Of a stretch of DNA of 64,000 nt, positions 35,510 to 44,238 are shown one piece after another. Position numbers and translations under genes: made by a program. Location: NCBI RefSeq assembly GCF_012958305.1, contig NZ_JABBYO010000007.1, positions 351,373 to 415,372 on the forward strand, given 5' to 3'. The notes beneath the pieces are model-generated. The model saw only the letters and a program-made list of their open reading frames with translations. It was not told the origin of the DNA and did not search any database. The stretch is from Tautonia rosea (GTDB taxonomy: Bacteria > Planctomycetota > Planctomycetia > Isosphaerales > Isosphaeraceae). Positions within the stretch are counted from its first letter, which is position 1. Each line of letters starts with the position of its first letter.

Positions 35510-35843
35510 GGTTCGGCTCCTTCCGACTCGATCCCCGAGTCCCCGATCCTTCCGAGAACCCCGGATGCTTCCCTTTTAGTACGATTGGAAGTCTAGCGAA
35601 TCCTCTTCATCCAGGCAACCGCGCTTCCGTTGGCCCGTCTCCATCAATCCTTTCCTCCGATCGCGAGGGAGCCGGACGCCTCCTGTCCTGGCGAGTGGGC
35701 CAGCCCCCCCAAACCCTCGCCCCCGCTCGCGGGGGAGAGGGTGGCCGCAGGCCGGGTGAGGGGGTTCCCTGCTCGAACGCCACGCCTGGCAATCGCGCCA
35801 ACGCCCCCCCCTTCCCGACGGTTTGGGAATGTCCTGGCCCTCG
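35510..35843. other. Non-coding gap with REP-like repeat
   Basis: About 330 bp between the M14 gene and the TPR gene. Its main content is the palindromic repeat at 35714-35762. No gene seen. Confidence 0.5.
35714..35762. repeat. REP-like palindromic repeat, intergenic copy
   Basis: A 49-base unit with the palindromic core CCCCCGCTCGCGGGGG and the flank GAGGGTGGCCGCAGGCCGGG. On the minus strand it begins CCCTCACCCGGCCTGCGGCC. A related copy, in the opposite orientation and inside a gene, is at 47614-47663. Confidence 0.75.
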
Positions 35844-37619
35844 TCACTCCAACGTCACGGTCATTTCCAGCGTTCCCCCTTTCTCCGCCTCGAACCGGAT
35901 CGTTGCCTCGCCCGAACCCTGTACGAACCAGCGAACCCGTTCGATCGACCGCCCGCTCACGCCATCTGGCAGCGTGACCCGCTCCGGAGTGTGCTCAACC
36001 GGATCGAGTCTCCCAAAGTCCCGGTCAAGCAACCGACCGCCTCCCAGCACCGTCAGCTCGTCTCCCGAGATCGTCGCCCGATCCGGCAGGCCGATGTTCC
36101 GTCTCCTCGCCTGGGCCGACCGGGTCGGCAGCACTCGGGTGTTCTCGACCTCGGCCGTGATCTGATACACCCCCTCGCCGATCGCCTCGACCTCCACATC
36201 CGCCCACCTCAGCAACGGCATCTGATCGGCGTGATAGAGCACGAATGCCGAGTTCCGGTGGCACAACTCCTCCATCATGAACGGCGGCGGCACCCGCTGC
36301 GACTCCTTCACGAAGCCGCCAATCTCGATCGGTCCATACGTCGGATGATCAAACGGCGCCCACTCCACGAAGTTCGCCCCCAGCATCAGGCGATCGTTCG
36401 CAAACAGTTGTGCCTCCTGACCGGTCGCAGCGAGCGCCTGCTCTAGGGCTGACCCCCCTTCCGGGCTCGGGCCGAGCAACTGCGAATTATTCCACAGCTC
36501 ATTCGTGTACGAGAAGATGCCGAGATGCTCGTACGTCCAGTTCACAAACCCGCCGCGCACCGCGTACAGATCCTTGTAAATGATCCAGTTCCGATAAAAC
36601 GGCAGGAGCCGCGACCCGACCTCGCCAATGGTCCGGGCCAGAGTCTCGTCCTCGCGCGGATACTCCGATTCCCGGCTCGGGTGGGCCGGCCCTCGCAGAA
36701 TCATCCCCCCGGCGTTGTGGTACGACTGCACCCCGGCAATATTCGGCCGCTCCAAAATGAATTCCGCAATCGCTCGGGTTTCCGGCCAGCAGAGCGGATA
36801 CGGACCCGCCCCGCCCTGAATGTGGTTCGGCTGCCAGTCGGCCGGCCAGTTGCGATTCATGTCGTAGCCGCCCGGCGTGTCCTCGTTCACCCGACCGTCG
36901 CCGTCGTTGTCGATCCCCTCGTTGCCAAGCAGTTCGTAGCGGTCGCTCCGAACCTCCTGGTCCGGGCGAATCGGCACCAAGGCTCTCGGATCCAAGGGAG
37001 ACACGACGTACGGTCCGTCCGGGCTCTTGCGGCGCATCTGGGTGATCTGCCCGTCCCCGTTCAAATCATCATATCCATCCTCGTCGAGCAAGCCGTCGCG
37101 GTCGTCATCGGTCGGTGCCTTGCCGCTTCGTGAGCTATTCGTCGTGTTCGGTCCGTTGAACCACCAGGCGCGGCCATCAGGATTCACCGTCGGAACCACA
37201 TAAAAGGCCCGTTGATCGACCATCTCGGTTACGCGGTCAAGCCTGCCGTAGTTCTCCGCCAGATACCAGACCATGTACAGGCACGCCTCCGCCGCCTGCA
37301 CCTCGTTGCCGTGGATGTTCCCCTCGCAATAGAATGCCGGCTTGCTCGTATCTGGACCCGTTTCCGGGTTGTTGATCGTGATGTACCAGAGGTCCCGACC
37401 CTCGAAGCTCTTACCGGCCGACGCCATCGAGAGCAACTCCGGATGCCCCTCCACCAACGCCCGCATTGCCTCGACCAACTCGGGATAGTCGTACAGCCGA
37501 TTGAACGCCAGCTGCACCTTCGGCTCGAAGTACGGGCTCGACGCCTCGTCGGCCCGGCAACATCGGAAGGCCAGGACGTTTCCGGTCAGCACGATGGCAA
37601 TCAGGATCAGGTGTCTCAT
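35844..37619 (-). CDS. Exported M14 family zinc carboxypeptidase
   Basis: 591 residues. Signal peptide MRHLILIAIVLTGNVLAF. Zinc ligands H103-x-x-E106 in GNIHGNE and H301 in QSYHN; substrate-binding N255-R256 in MNRNWP; catalytic E374 in SYTNELW. All are present, so it should be active. Between ligand sets (about 168-245) are aspartate-rich loops DDDRDGLLDEDGYDDLNGDGQ and DNDGDGRVNED, which look like calcium-binding thrombospondin-3 or dockerin-type loops, unusual within an M14 domain. After the catalytic domain comes a beta-rich C-terminal domain of about 150 residues. It probably trims peptides outside the cytoplasm. It is the last gene of a set with a DUF1963 gene and a degenerate M14 paralogue. 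Confidence 0.9.
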   Translation of the reverse strand: MRHLILIAIVLTGNVLAFRCCRADEASSPYFEPKVQLAFNRLYDYPELVEAMRALVEGHPELLSMASAGKSFEGRDLWYITINNPETGPDTSKPAFYCEGNIHGNEVQAAEACLYMVWYLAENYGRLDRVTEMVDQRAFYVVPTVNPDGRAWWFNGPNTTNSSRSGKAPTDDDRDGLLDEDGYDDLNGDGQITQMRRKSPDGPYVVSPLDPRALVPIRPDQEVRSDRYELLGNEGIDNDGDGRVNEDTPGGYDMNRNWPADWQPNHIQGGAGPYPLCWPETRAIAEFILERPNIAGVQSYHNAGGMILRGPAHPSRESEYPREDETLARTIGEVGSRLLPFYRNWIIYKDLYAVRGGFVNWTYEHLGIFSYTNELWNNSQLLGPSPEGGSALEQALAATGQEAQLFANDRLMLGANFVEWAPFDHPTYGPIEIGGFVKESQRVPPPFMMEELCHRNSAFVLYHADQMPLLRWADVEVEAIGEGVYQITAEVENTRVLPTRSAQARRRNIGLPDRATISGDELTVLGGGRLLDRDFGRLDPVEHTPERVTLPDGVSGRSIERVRWFVQGSGEATIRFEAEKGGTLEMTVTLE

Positions 37620-37689
37620 GAAGGTCGAGCCGCAAGTGGTGAAAGAAATCAGGATAAGTGAATGAGAACGAATGGGTCGGTCTTCCGAG

Positions 37690-38499
37690 TCAGCCGCATG
37701 CCCAGCCGAAGGCCAGCATGTCCGGGTGATCCGGGCACTGGGTCAGGTGGCCGCACCCCACGTCGCCGAACATGAACGCGAGGTTGTCTTCCGAATCGAT
37801 CTGGAAGACCAGTTCCATGCGGCGTCCGCACGTCAGGCAGTTGGGATACTCGGCTGACTGGATCCAGAAGGGCCAGCCGCCCAGCTTGTCTCTCTCGGCG
37901 CAGCGATTCAGGCCCGGGTCGCTCCAGTACGCCACCGGGAGATTCGATTCGAGCAGCCCGACCTCCGGGCATTCGATCGTGATCCGATCATAGGTTCTCG
38001 ACGACGGGTCATCGAAGCGAATCGAAAGCCCCAGGGATCCGAATTCCTCGGCGTGGGGAAAGTCGTCGATTGGCTCCCAACCCGTGATGACGCGAGCAGG
38101 CAAGGTCGACTCGAACCGGGGCGTTAGTTCCTGCCGGGCCGGCCCGTCCGGCCGGATGATCCGGATCAGATGGGCGTCTGAGAAATGGGACCATCCATCG
38201 CACTCCTGTACACAGTCCGGCGCAGTGTTGACGCAATAGAAGAATTGCAAGAGCCCCGAGCCGGACGGCTCGGCCTTCCCCTCCGGCAGTTGGCTCAGGT
38301 CCAGTTGCAGGAACAGGGCAATCGGCTCGCCGCAGTGCGCGCAACGGGGCCATTCCTCCCCCTCGGGGACCCAGGGTATGCCCGAGAACTTCGAGCACGG
38401 CATCGGGCTGTCGCACGTTTCGGTGATCGGCCGCCACGCGAGGCGCCGATGGCGATCGAACCAGGGGCCGAGCCGCTGGAGCAACGCTTCGAGTTCCAT
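37690..38499 (-). CDS. DUF1963-like (YwqG-type) protein
   Basis: 269 residues. The DUF1963 pattern shows in SKFSGIPWVPEGEEWPRCAHCGEPIALFLQLDLSQLP (about 36-72), the mid block LLQFFYC and the C-terminal FQIDSEDNLAFMFGDVGCGHLTQCPDHPDMLAFGWACG. Two C-x-x-C pairs (C53-C56 and C221-C224) probably bind one zinc. No signal peptide, so cytoplasmic. The family function is unknown. GGAGGTGATC overlaps the stop codon of the upstream M14-like gene four bases away, so the two are translationally linked; the M14 peptidase gene follows 70 bp downstream. Confidence 0.8.
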   Translation of the reverse strand: MELEALLQRLGPWFDRHRRLAWRPITETCDSPMPCSKFSGIPWVPEGEEWPRCAHCGEPIALFLQLDLSQLPEGKAEPSGSGLLQFFYCVNTAPDCVQECDGWSHFSDAHLIRIIRPDGPARQELTPRFESTLPARVITGWEPIDDFPHAEEFGSLGLSIRFDDPSSRTYDRITIECPEVGLLESNLPVAYWSDPGLNRCAERDKLGGWPFWIQSAEYPNCLTCGRRMELVFQIDSEDNLAFMFGDVGCGHLTQCPDHPDMLAFGWACG

Positions 38500-38503
38500 C
38501 GGA

Positions 38504-40534
38504 TCACCTCCGGGGTTCGCGAGGCAGTTCGACCTCTGCCACCGCCTTCCCTGCCCTGGGTGACGACGCCTCGATCGCGATCGTATCCACTCCTTCGGGA
38601 GCCAGGATCAGCCAGCGGTACTCCTGCGAGTCTCCCGAACCGGCAAGGCGGTTGATCCGATCGACGACCGGTCCGCCAAGGAGCTTCGCCTCGCCCAGCA
38701 CCGGACGCACGACCACCGGGGCCGCCTGGCGGGTCGTCACTCCCTGCGCCAGCGCCGTCGGGAAGTACCCCGGATTCTCAACGCGGGCCGACACCTCGAA
38801 CACGCCACCGCCGCGCGGCTCGGCCTTTGTATCGACGATCTCTAGCATCGTCATTCGTTCGGCCACGTCGTTGAGGAAGCGGTACTGAGCCTCGGTGATC
38901 GCCTCCACCTCCTCGATCGGAGGGTTCACCCGCACGCCAGGCAGCCAGCCGCCGATCTCGACGGTGCCGAGCGTTGGGTGCTCGACCTCCTCGAAGCCCT
39001 TGAAGGCGCGACCGCCCATCACGGTGTCGTTCCAATACAGCCAGCGTTTCTCAACGTCGGTCGGGGGTTTCTCCTCCCCCTCCGCTGGTTCCGGCAAGGT
39101 CGGGCCGGGCCAGAGGGATGAGGCGATCGCCACGGTTCCAAAGTGATGATAGGCCCACTCACTCATCGCGCCGTCGGTCGTCGCTCCAAGGGCCGAAGCG
39201 TTGTTCGGCGTCAGCCCTCCGCTCGTTGTCTTCGCGTCCTTTGAAGGTTCCGGCTCCTCTGGATCTTCGTTGAGACTGGCGATGAACTGGGCGAGCATCC
39301 CGGCCCGTTTCAGGGGAGATGCATTCTCGAAGTCTGACATCAACCGAGTTTGCTCATCCTCCGGAAGGGCCTCGAAGGCTTCGAGCACTCGGTTGCGAAG
39401 GCCTTCCGGCAAGCCGGCCAGCGGGTCGGCACCGTCGGGGATCGGGGCCGGATCGGCGCCCTCGTCCGGTGTCTCGGCCTTGGACTCCTCCGTCGGCTCC
39501 TCGTCTTGCTTCGGTTCCTCGCCGTCCTTCGGCGGGGCGATTACATCGCGATATGCCTTCGAAAGGGCGACGAAGTACGGCAGGTCGGCGTCGGCCAGCT
39601 TCGTCTCGGGCTTCTTCGGCTCGGTCCGGAGCGAGTCGTGCAAGGTATAGGTCCAGACGACGCTGATCTCGGGGTGGTCGTAGCAGAACTGGATCAGACC
39701 GCGCACCTCCGGCTCGCTGGCGGGACTGTAACCGGTTTGGTCGTTCAGCTCGGTCCAGTTGTGGGGCCAGTTGCGGTTGAGATTCACGCCGCCGATCGGG
39801 TCATCGTTCCGCTCACCGTCCCCGTCGAGGTCGGTCCCCTCGTCGGTTTCGGAATACACGGCCCGCTCGCCGTCGGCCGCCTTGGCGGGTCGAAGGATGC
39901 GCGGGTCGTCCGGGTCAGGGACGAGCGTCGCCTCGGCGTCCTTGACCCTCATCCGAAGGATCAGGCCATCGCCGTTCACGTCGTCCGGGCCGTCCTCGTC
40001 GGACGAGCCGTCGCGGTCCTCGTCGGTCGGGGTCAGGTTCGTTCGGATCCCCTGCCGAGGGGTTTCAAACAGCCGCTCGGCTCCGTCCGGGTTCAGCCGA
40101 GGGACGACGTAAACCGTGTACCGATCGAGCAAGCGCGCGATCGCCTCGTCCTCCTCATCCGGATCGGCCAGCCGCTCGATCAAGCCGAGCGCGACCTGGC
40201 TTCCGACCAGATGATCCCCCTCCAGGTTGCCGACGATCAAGACGGCCGGCGGTCGATGGGCCTCGTCCTTTTCCTCGTCGGGGCGGACCCCCAGGGTCAC
40301 AAGCCAGACGTTCCGACCTTCCCTCGACTCGGCGATCGACCGCACGGCCAGGGCATCGGGATGGGCCTCGGCCAGGTCTTGAAGGCGAGTCGTCAGGCTG
40401 TCGGCGTCGAGATACCCTTCCGGCACAAGCGACAACGCAGGAAGGTCGTCGGCCCGGCTCGGGCCAGACACCGAGAAGACGACGAGCACGAGTAGCAGGA
40501 GCGTCAGAGGCGCTCCGATCCGTTGGGTGATCAC
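38504..40534 (-). CDS. Exported M14-like protein lacking catalytic residues
   Basis: 676 residues from a GTG at 40534 with GAGAG eight bases upstream. Signal peptide LTLLLLVLVVFSVSGPSRA. It aligns along its length with the M14 enzyme at 35.8 kb, including the calcium-loop section DEDRDGSSDEDGPDDVNGDG, NLNRNWP (N253-R254) and the C-terminal domain. However, the H-x-x-E ligand motif is replaced by E105-G-D-H108, and the catalytic glutamate (E374 in the paralogue) aligns with S473 in AIASSLW. H299 remains. A 110-residue acidic linker (about 335-445) is inserted. It is likely a non-catalytic binding protein (inference). Translationally linked to the DUF1963 gene. Confidence 0.8.
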   Translation of the reverse strand: MITQRIGAPLTLLLLVLVVFSVSGPSRADDLPALSLVPEGYLDADSLTTRLQDLAEAHPDALAVRSIAESREGRNVWLVTLGVRPDEEKDEAHRPPAVLIVGNLEGDHLVGSQVALGLIERLADPDEEDEAIARLLDRYTVYVVPRLNPDGAERLFETPRQGIRTNLTPTDEDRDGSSDEDGPDDVNGDGLILRMRVKDAEATLVPDPDDPRILRPAKAADGERAVYSETDEGTDLDGDGERNDDPIGGVNLNRNWPHNWTELNDQTGYSPASEPEVRGLIQFCYDHPEISVVWTYTLHDSLRTEPKKPETKLADADLPYFVALSKAYRDVIAPPKDGEEPKQDEEPTEESKAETPDEGADPAPIPDGADPLAGLPEGLRNRVLEAFEALPEDEQTRLMSDFENASPLKRAGMLAQFIASLNEDPEEPEPSKDAKTTSGGLTPNNASALGATTDGAMSEWAYHHFGTVAIASSLWPGPTLPEPAEGEEKPPTDVEKRWLYWNDTVMGGRAFKGFEEVEHPTLGTVEIGGWLPGVRVNPPIEEVEAITEAQYRFLNDVAERMTMLEIVDTKAEPRGGGVFEVSARVENPGYFPTALAQGVTTRQAAPVVVRPVLGEAKLLGGPVVDRINRLAGSGDSQEYRWLILAPEGVDTIAIEASSPRAGKAVAEVELPREPRR

Positions 40535-40762
40535 GGTGCGTTCTCTCAGGGGCAAATGCGGTCGATCGTCGGTGAAACGAACGAGTTCGGAGACAGACTC
40601 TACCCGGACGACCGCGTGGGAACCAGCCCTGAGAGTCGCGAGGATCGAACAGGACGGACCGGGCGGCCTCAAGGGGAGATTCGCGAGGTCTCCCCGAGGC
40701 CGCCCAATCCCGAAGGGCGACCGACCGACGCACTCGCATCTCGGGTCGCGGCCGAGGGCGTG

Positions 40763-43207
40763 TCACGTCGAGAGTGTCGCCGGAGACCGTCCAGGGCGTT
40801 CAGCTTCGTTCAGCGTCGGGTCGCGGCCGAGCCGATCGAATCTGCAAGTCCGGCGGTCGTTTGGGGTGGACGAGGTTCCCGAACCGATCGGGATACGGTC
40901 ATGCGTCCGATCTGGTGGGGCTCTGGGCAGATGAGGGTCGCGGGAGCAGGACGGTCGATCGTGGTGCGAGGATGTGGAGGTTTCACAACTCTGAGGATGT
41001 GGGTTCCTGTCGTCTGCGAGTTCGGAAGAAGCCCCTTGGTCTTCAACCGGGGCAATCGTCAGGCGGGTGCCCGGTCTCAGGAGGGGCAAACCGATCGCCT
41101 CGTCCGGATTCGACGGGGCAAGGTCGTGGCCGATGCGGTGCGGGTCGTCTGGGGGGCGGTGTTCCGGGTCGGATCGATCAACAGAGGCGATCGCCTCGGG
41201 ATCAGGTTCGCGTCGGTCGGGTGGAGTGGTTGACCCTGCCGCGTCGTCGTCATCATCGGAAGCGCTGGTTCGTTCGCTTTCGGACGAGGCGGCTTCCGGT
41301 TCTCGGGGGGTCGGAAACTCGGGGCCGGACGGCTCGGGAACCAGGGGAGGAGCAGGTCGATACGGGGCCATCGGCGGCGGCGGCGCGGTCGGAGCGGGTG
41401 TGACCCCAACGCCACCAGACATGTTGATCAAATCGTTAAGATAGCTTTGTAAGTCCTGGCCATAGCCGACGATTCCTCCCTGATCCGGCTCGATGAAAGC
41501 CGAGGGTGGCGTTGAAGGGGACGGCTCGGGGGGAGGTGGCTCGGGAGATCGGTAGGCGTCACCCACGATGGACTCGGCCAGTTCTGCGGCGCTGGCTCCC
41601 CAGCGATCCTCGTCGTCCTCGTCGCTCCAATCGTCGTCCTCGTCGTTGGCGTTGCTCCAGTCACTGGACTCGTTCTCGTCAAGTGGACGGTCGTCGTGTT
41701 CGAGATGAGTCTCGGAGTCGAGGTCGTTCCAGTGCTCCTCGTCCTGGAGGTTGTCGGGACCGAGGGCGTTGGGGTCCTCGGCTCCAACCGCGGGCGACTC
41801 CTGGTCCTCGTCGTCGTCGTCAACCTCATCCGAGTCCCATTGGTCACCGATCGCCTCGTCGGGATCATCGTCGGGCGGGAGGTCGTCGTTCTCGGGATCG
41901 TCGTCATCGGGCGGGAGGTCGTCGTCCTCGTCGTCGTCCTCCTCGGGATCGGTCTCATCCAGATCGTCCGGGATGTCGTCGATCTCCTGGCCAGACAGTT
42001 CGGCCTGGGCGTCGTCATCGTCCGGGGTGTCCTGAGGGGAGTGATCCTCCTGGGGATCGAGGGCGTGGAACGAATCGGACTCAGGGTCTCCTCCCTTGGG
42101 TTTGGGATCATCGGGCTCGTCAAGGCGATCGAAGGTGTCAGTGTCGGGGGAGTGAGGCTTGTCGAGGGTGAGGGCTTCAAGCGGGGCCGGTTCGGGTTCC
42201 GGGAGCGTCTCGGGATCGGGAACGTCGGCGTGCTGAGCCTCAAGGGCTTCCTCTGGCGGCGCTTCGGTGAGGGCCGAGGGATCGGGAGCGGCAGGTAGGG
42301 GAGGCGGCTCGGGATCAAGACTCGGGGCGTCGAGGCTCCTCGACTCGATCGGGATCGAGCCATCCGTCACTGAGGAATCGTCTGGCGAGGCGTTCAGATC
42401 GGGGTTCGGTTCGGGGGAAAGCGGGGTCTCCTGCCGGACGAACTGGTTCGGGCCAACGCGGACCCAGGCAACCTCAGTCGGCGGTTCGGGCGTTGGCTCG
42501 ACCTTCTTGCGGCGCCGTCGGCGGGTCTTCGGAGGAGTGGTCAGGGTCGCGGACTCGACCGAGGACTCGGGCGATTCAGGGGCTTCGGCTGATCCTTCGG
42601 TCGTCGGCTCAGGATCGTCAAGGGTGACGGCTTGCTTCCGGCGAGCGAACCAGCCTCGGACGGCGGACGGTTGGGCCTCCTTCGGATCGGCAGGTGAGGC
42701 AGGGGTCGAGAGCTCAGGGACCGGCTCGGCCTGGGCGGGGTCGACCCGGCGTCGGAAGCCGAAGCGGCCTCGCGGTTTCGAACGCTCGGGGGCGGACGTC
42801 GGGGTCGAATCTGGCCTGGCCGAGGGTTCTGGAGGGGGGATCAACCGGTCGGCGGTCGGCAGGCTCGCTCCGGAGTCAGCCGCGCCGCGGGATCCGCCGC
42901 GGGGGCCAAGCAGAATCCAGGCCATCAACAGGAGGTAAGGGGGGACGAACCAGCCATTGACCCGGGCAACGGCCAGGCTGGTCACGGCGATCAGAGCCAC
43001 CAGGCCTGCCACCGCCACCCACCGTAGTCGCCTCGTCGAGACCGTCCGGCCTCCCGCGTTGGGAGCCGTCGGCCCGGCATCAAGCGCCGGATCATCGCCG
43101 CGTCGTTCGGCTTCCAAAGTCCTGACCGCTCCCTCGGTTCGGTCCGGGAGCCCGGCAACGGGGCTCCCCGGACGACGCCTCCGCGTCTCGTTCGTCCGAG
43201 CGGGCAT
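40763..43207 (-). CDS. Very acidic, disordered membrane-anchored protein
   Basis: 814 residues from ATG 43207 (a TTG at 43216 is also possible). Residues 1-60 are basic; two hydrophobic segments follow at about 64-82 and 86-100, then about 700 residues of low-complexity sequence rich in Pro, Asp, Glu and Ser. A basic patch TRRRRRKK occurs near 240, and an extreme acidic tract runs from about 380 to 560 with the repeated unit DDLPPDDDDPENDDLPPDDD. GYGQDLQSYLNDLINMSGG near 600 is the one segment that looks foldable. The last about 80 residues have a different composition (Arg, His, Ser, Thr) and may follow a frameshift. Function unknown. Confidence 0.6.
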   Translation of the reverse strand: MPARTNETRRRRPGSPVAGLPDRTEGAVRTLEAERRGDDPALDAGPTAPNAGGRTVSTRRLRWVAVAGLVALIAVTSLAVARVNGWFVPPYLLLMAWILLGPRGGSRGAADSGASLPTADRLIPPPEPSARPDSTPTSAPERSKPRGRFGFRRRVDPAQAEPVPELSTPASPADPKEAQPSAVRGWFARRKQAVTLDDPEPTTEGSAEAPESPESSVESATLTTPPKTRRRRRKKVEPTPEPPTEVAWVRVGPNQFVRQETPLSPEPNPDLNASPDDSSVTDGSIPIESRSLDAPSLDPEPPPLPAAPDPSALTEAPPEEALEAQHADVPDPETLPEPEPAPLEALTLDKPHSPDTDTFDRLDEPDDPKPKGGDPESDSFHALDPQEDHSPQDTPDDDDAQAELSGQEIDDIPDDLDETDPEEDDDEDDDLPPDDDDPENDDLPPDDDPDEAIGDQWDSDEVDDDDEDQESPAVGAEDPNALGPDNLQDEEHWNDLDSETHLEHDDRPLDENESSDWSNANDEDDDWSDEDDEDRWGASAAELAESIVGDAYRSPEPPPPEPSPSTPPSAFIEPDQGGIVGYGQDLQSYLNDLINMSGGVGVTPAPTAPPPPMAPYRPAPPLVPEPSGPEFPTPREPEAASSESERTSASDDDDDAAGSTTPPDRREPDPEAIASVDRSDPEHRPPDDPHRIGHDLAPSNPDEAIGLPLLRPGTRLTIAPVEDQGASSELADDRNPHPQSCETSTSSHHDRPSCSRDPHLPRAPPDRTHDRIPIGSGTSSTPNDRRTCRFDRLGRDPTLNEAERPGRSPATLST

Positions 43208-43284
43208 GATGGTCAAGATGCCCCAGATCGTCCAGGGAGGTTTCGGGCGTTGGCTCCTTTGTTAAGACAGGGGAATGGGTTACG

Positions 43285-44235
43285 TCACGATTCGGGACGG
43301 GCCGCATGCAGCAGGCGATCGGCTCCGAGGGCTCGCAGGTCGGCGGCGACCTGCAGGGCGAGTCCTTCGGGATCGTCCCTTGGGCCGGTCCGCGAGGCGT
43401 CGAGCCGTTCCCGGCCGTCGGGGTCGAAGACGCTGACATCGAGGGCCAGGGCGTCGCCATCGACTTCCCGGCCCCAGGCGGCGAGGGGGACCATGCAGCC
43501 TCCTTCCAGCTCGGCCAGGCAGGCTCGTTCGGCCAGCACGGCGCGTCGGGTGGCAAGATGATCGAGGGGGGCCAGCACGGCCAGGGTTGTCTCGTCGTCG
43601 CTCCGGCACTCGATGCCGAGCGCCCCCTGACCGACGGCCGGCAGGAAGCTCGGAGGGCCGAGCCGCTGGGTGATCTGCCCCTCAAGCCCCAGGCGGTGGA
43701 GGCCTGAGGCGGCCAAGACGACCGCGTCCAGCTCGCCGCTTGTGGCCTTTGCCAGCCTCGTCTCAACGTTCCCCCGGATGCCGATGACGTTCAGATCGGG
43801 CCGGGCGTGGCGGAGCATCGCTTGCCGACGGAGCGATCCGGTGCCGACGGTCGCGCCTTTGGGAAGGGCGTTGAGGGTCTGGTGGCGAGGGGCAATGAGG
43901 GCATCAGCCGGGTCTTCGCGTTCGGGGATCGCGCCGAGCGTCAACGCGTCGGGGCCTCGGGTGGGAAGGTCCTTGAGGCTGTGGACGGCGAGTTCCACCT
44001 CACCATCGAGTAAGGCCCGCTGGATCTCCTTCGTGAACAGGCCGGTGCCGGAGGAGCCGCCGGCGATCTGGGCCAGGGGAGAGTTGCGGTCGCGGTCGCC
44101 TCGGGTCCGGATCTCGATGAGCTCAACGACCAGGCCGGGGTGAGCCGCTCTCAGGCGATCGGCGACCCACTCGGCCTGCCAGCGGGCCAGGGCGCTGCCT
44201 CGTGTTCCGATTCGTACCACCGATGCCCCGTCCAT
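43285..44235 (-). CDS. hemC: Hydroxymethylbilane synthase (porphobilinogen deaminase)
   Basis: 316 residues. RIGTRGSALARWQAEWV at the start, AVHSLKDLPT (about 83), GTGSLRRQAML, IRGNVETRLAK and VGQGALGIECR are all signature blocks, and C247 in ELEGGCMVPLA is the attachment site of the dipyrromethane cofactor. The enzyme joins four porphobilinogen units into the linear tetrapyrrole for heme and related cofactors. The gene begins 3 bp after the comF-like stop, with AAGGGTGAGCG upstream, so both are in one operon. Other hem genes are not adjacent. Confidence 0.96.
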   Translation of the reverse strand: MDGASVVRIGTRGSALARWQAEWVADRLRAAHPGLVVELIEIRTRGDRDRNSPLAQIAGGSSGTGLFTKEIQRALLDGEVELAVHSLKDLPTRGPDALTLGAIPEREDPADALIAPRHQTLNALPKGATVGTGSLRRQAMLRHARPDLNVIGIRGNVETRLAKATSGELDAVVLAASGLHRLGLEGQITQRLGPPSFLPAVGQGALGIECRSDDETTLAVLAPLDHLATRRAVLAERACLAELEGGCMVPLAAWGREVDGDALALDVSVFDPDGRERLDASRTGPRDDPEGLALQVAADLRALGADRLLHAARPES

Positions 44236-44238
44236 CGC

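Noticed and set aside
41041..41060. CAACCGGGGC resembling half of the 18.1 kb hairpin
   Set aside because: Only one half-site, without the palindromic partner, within a coding region.
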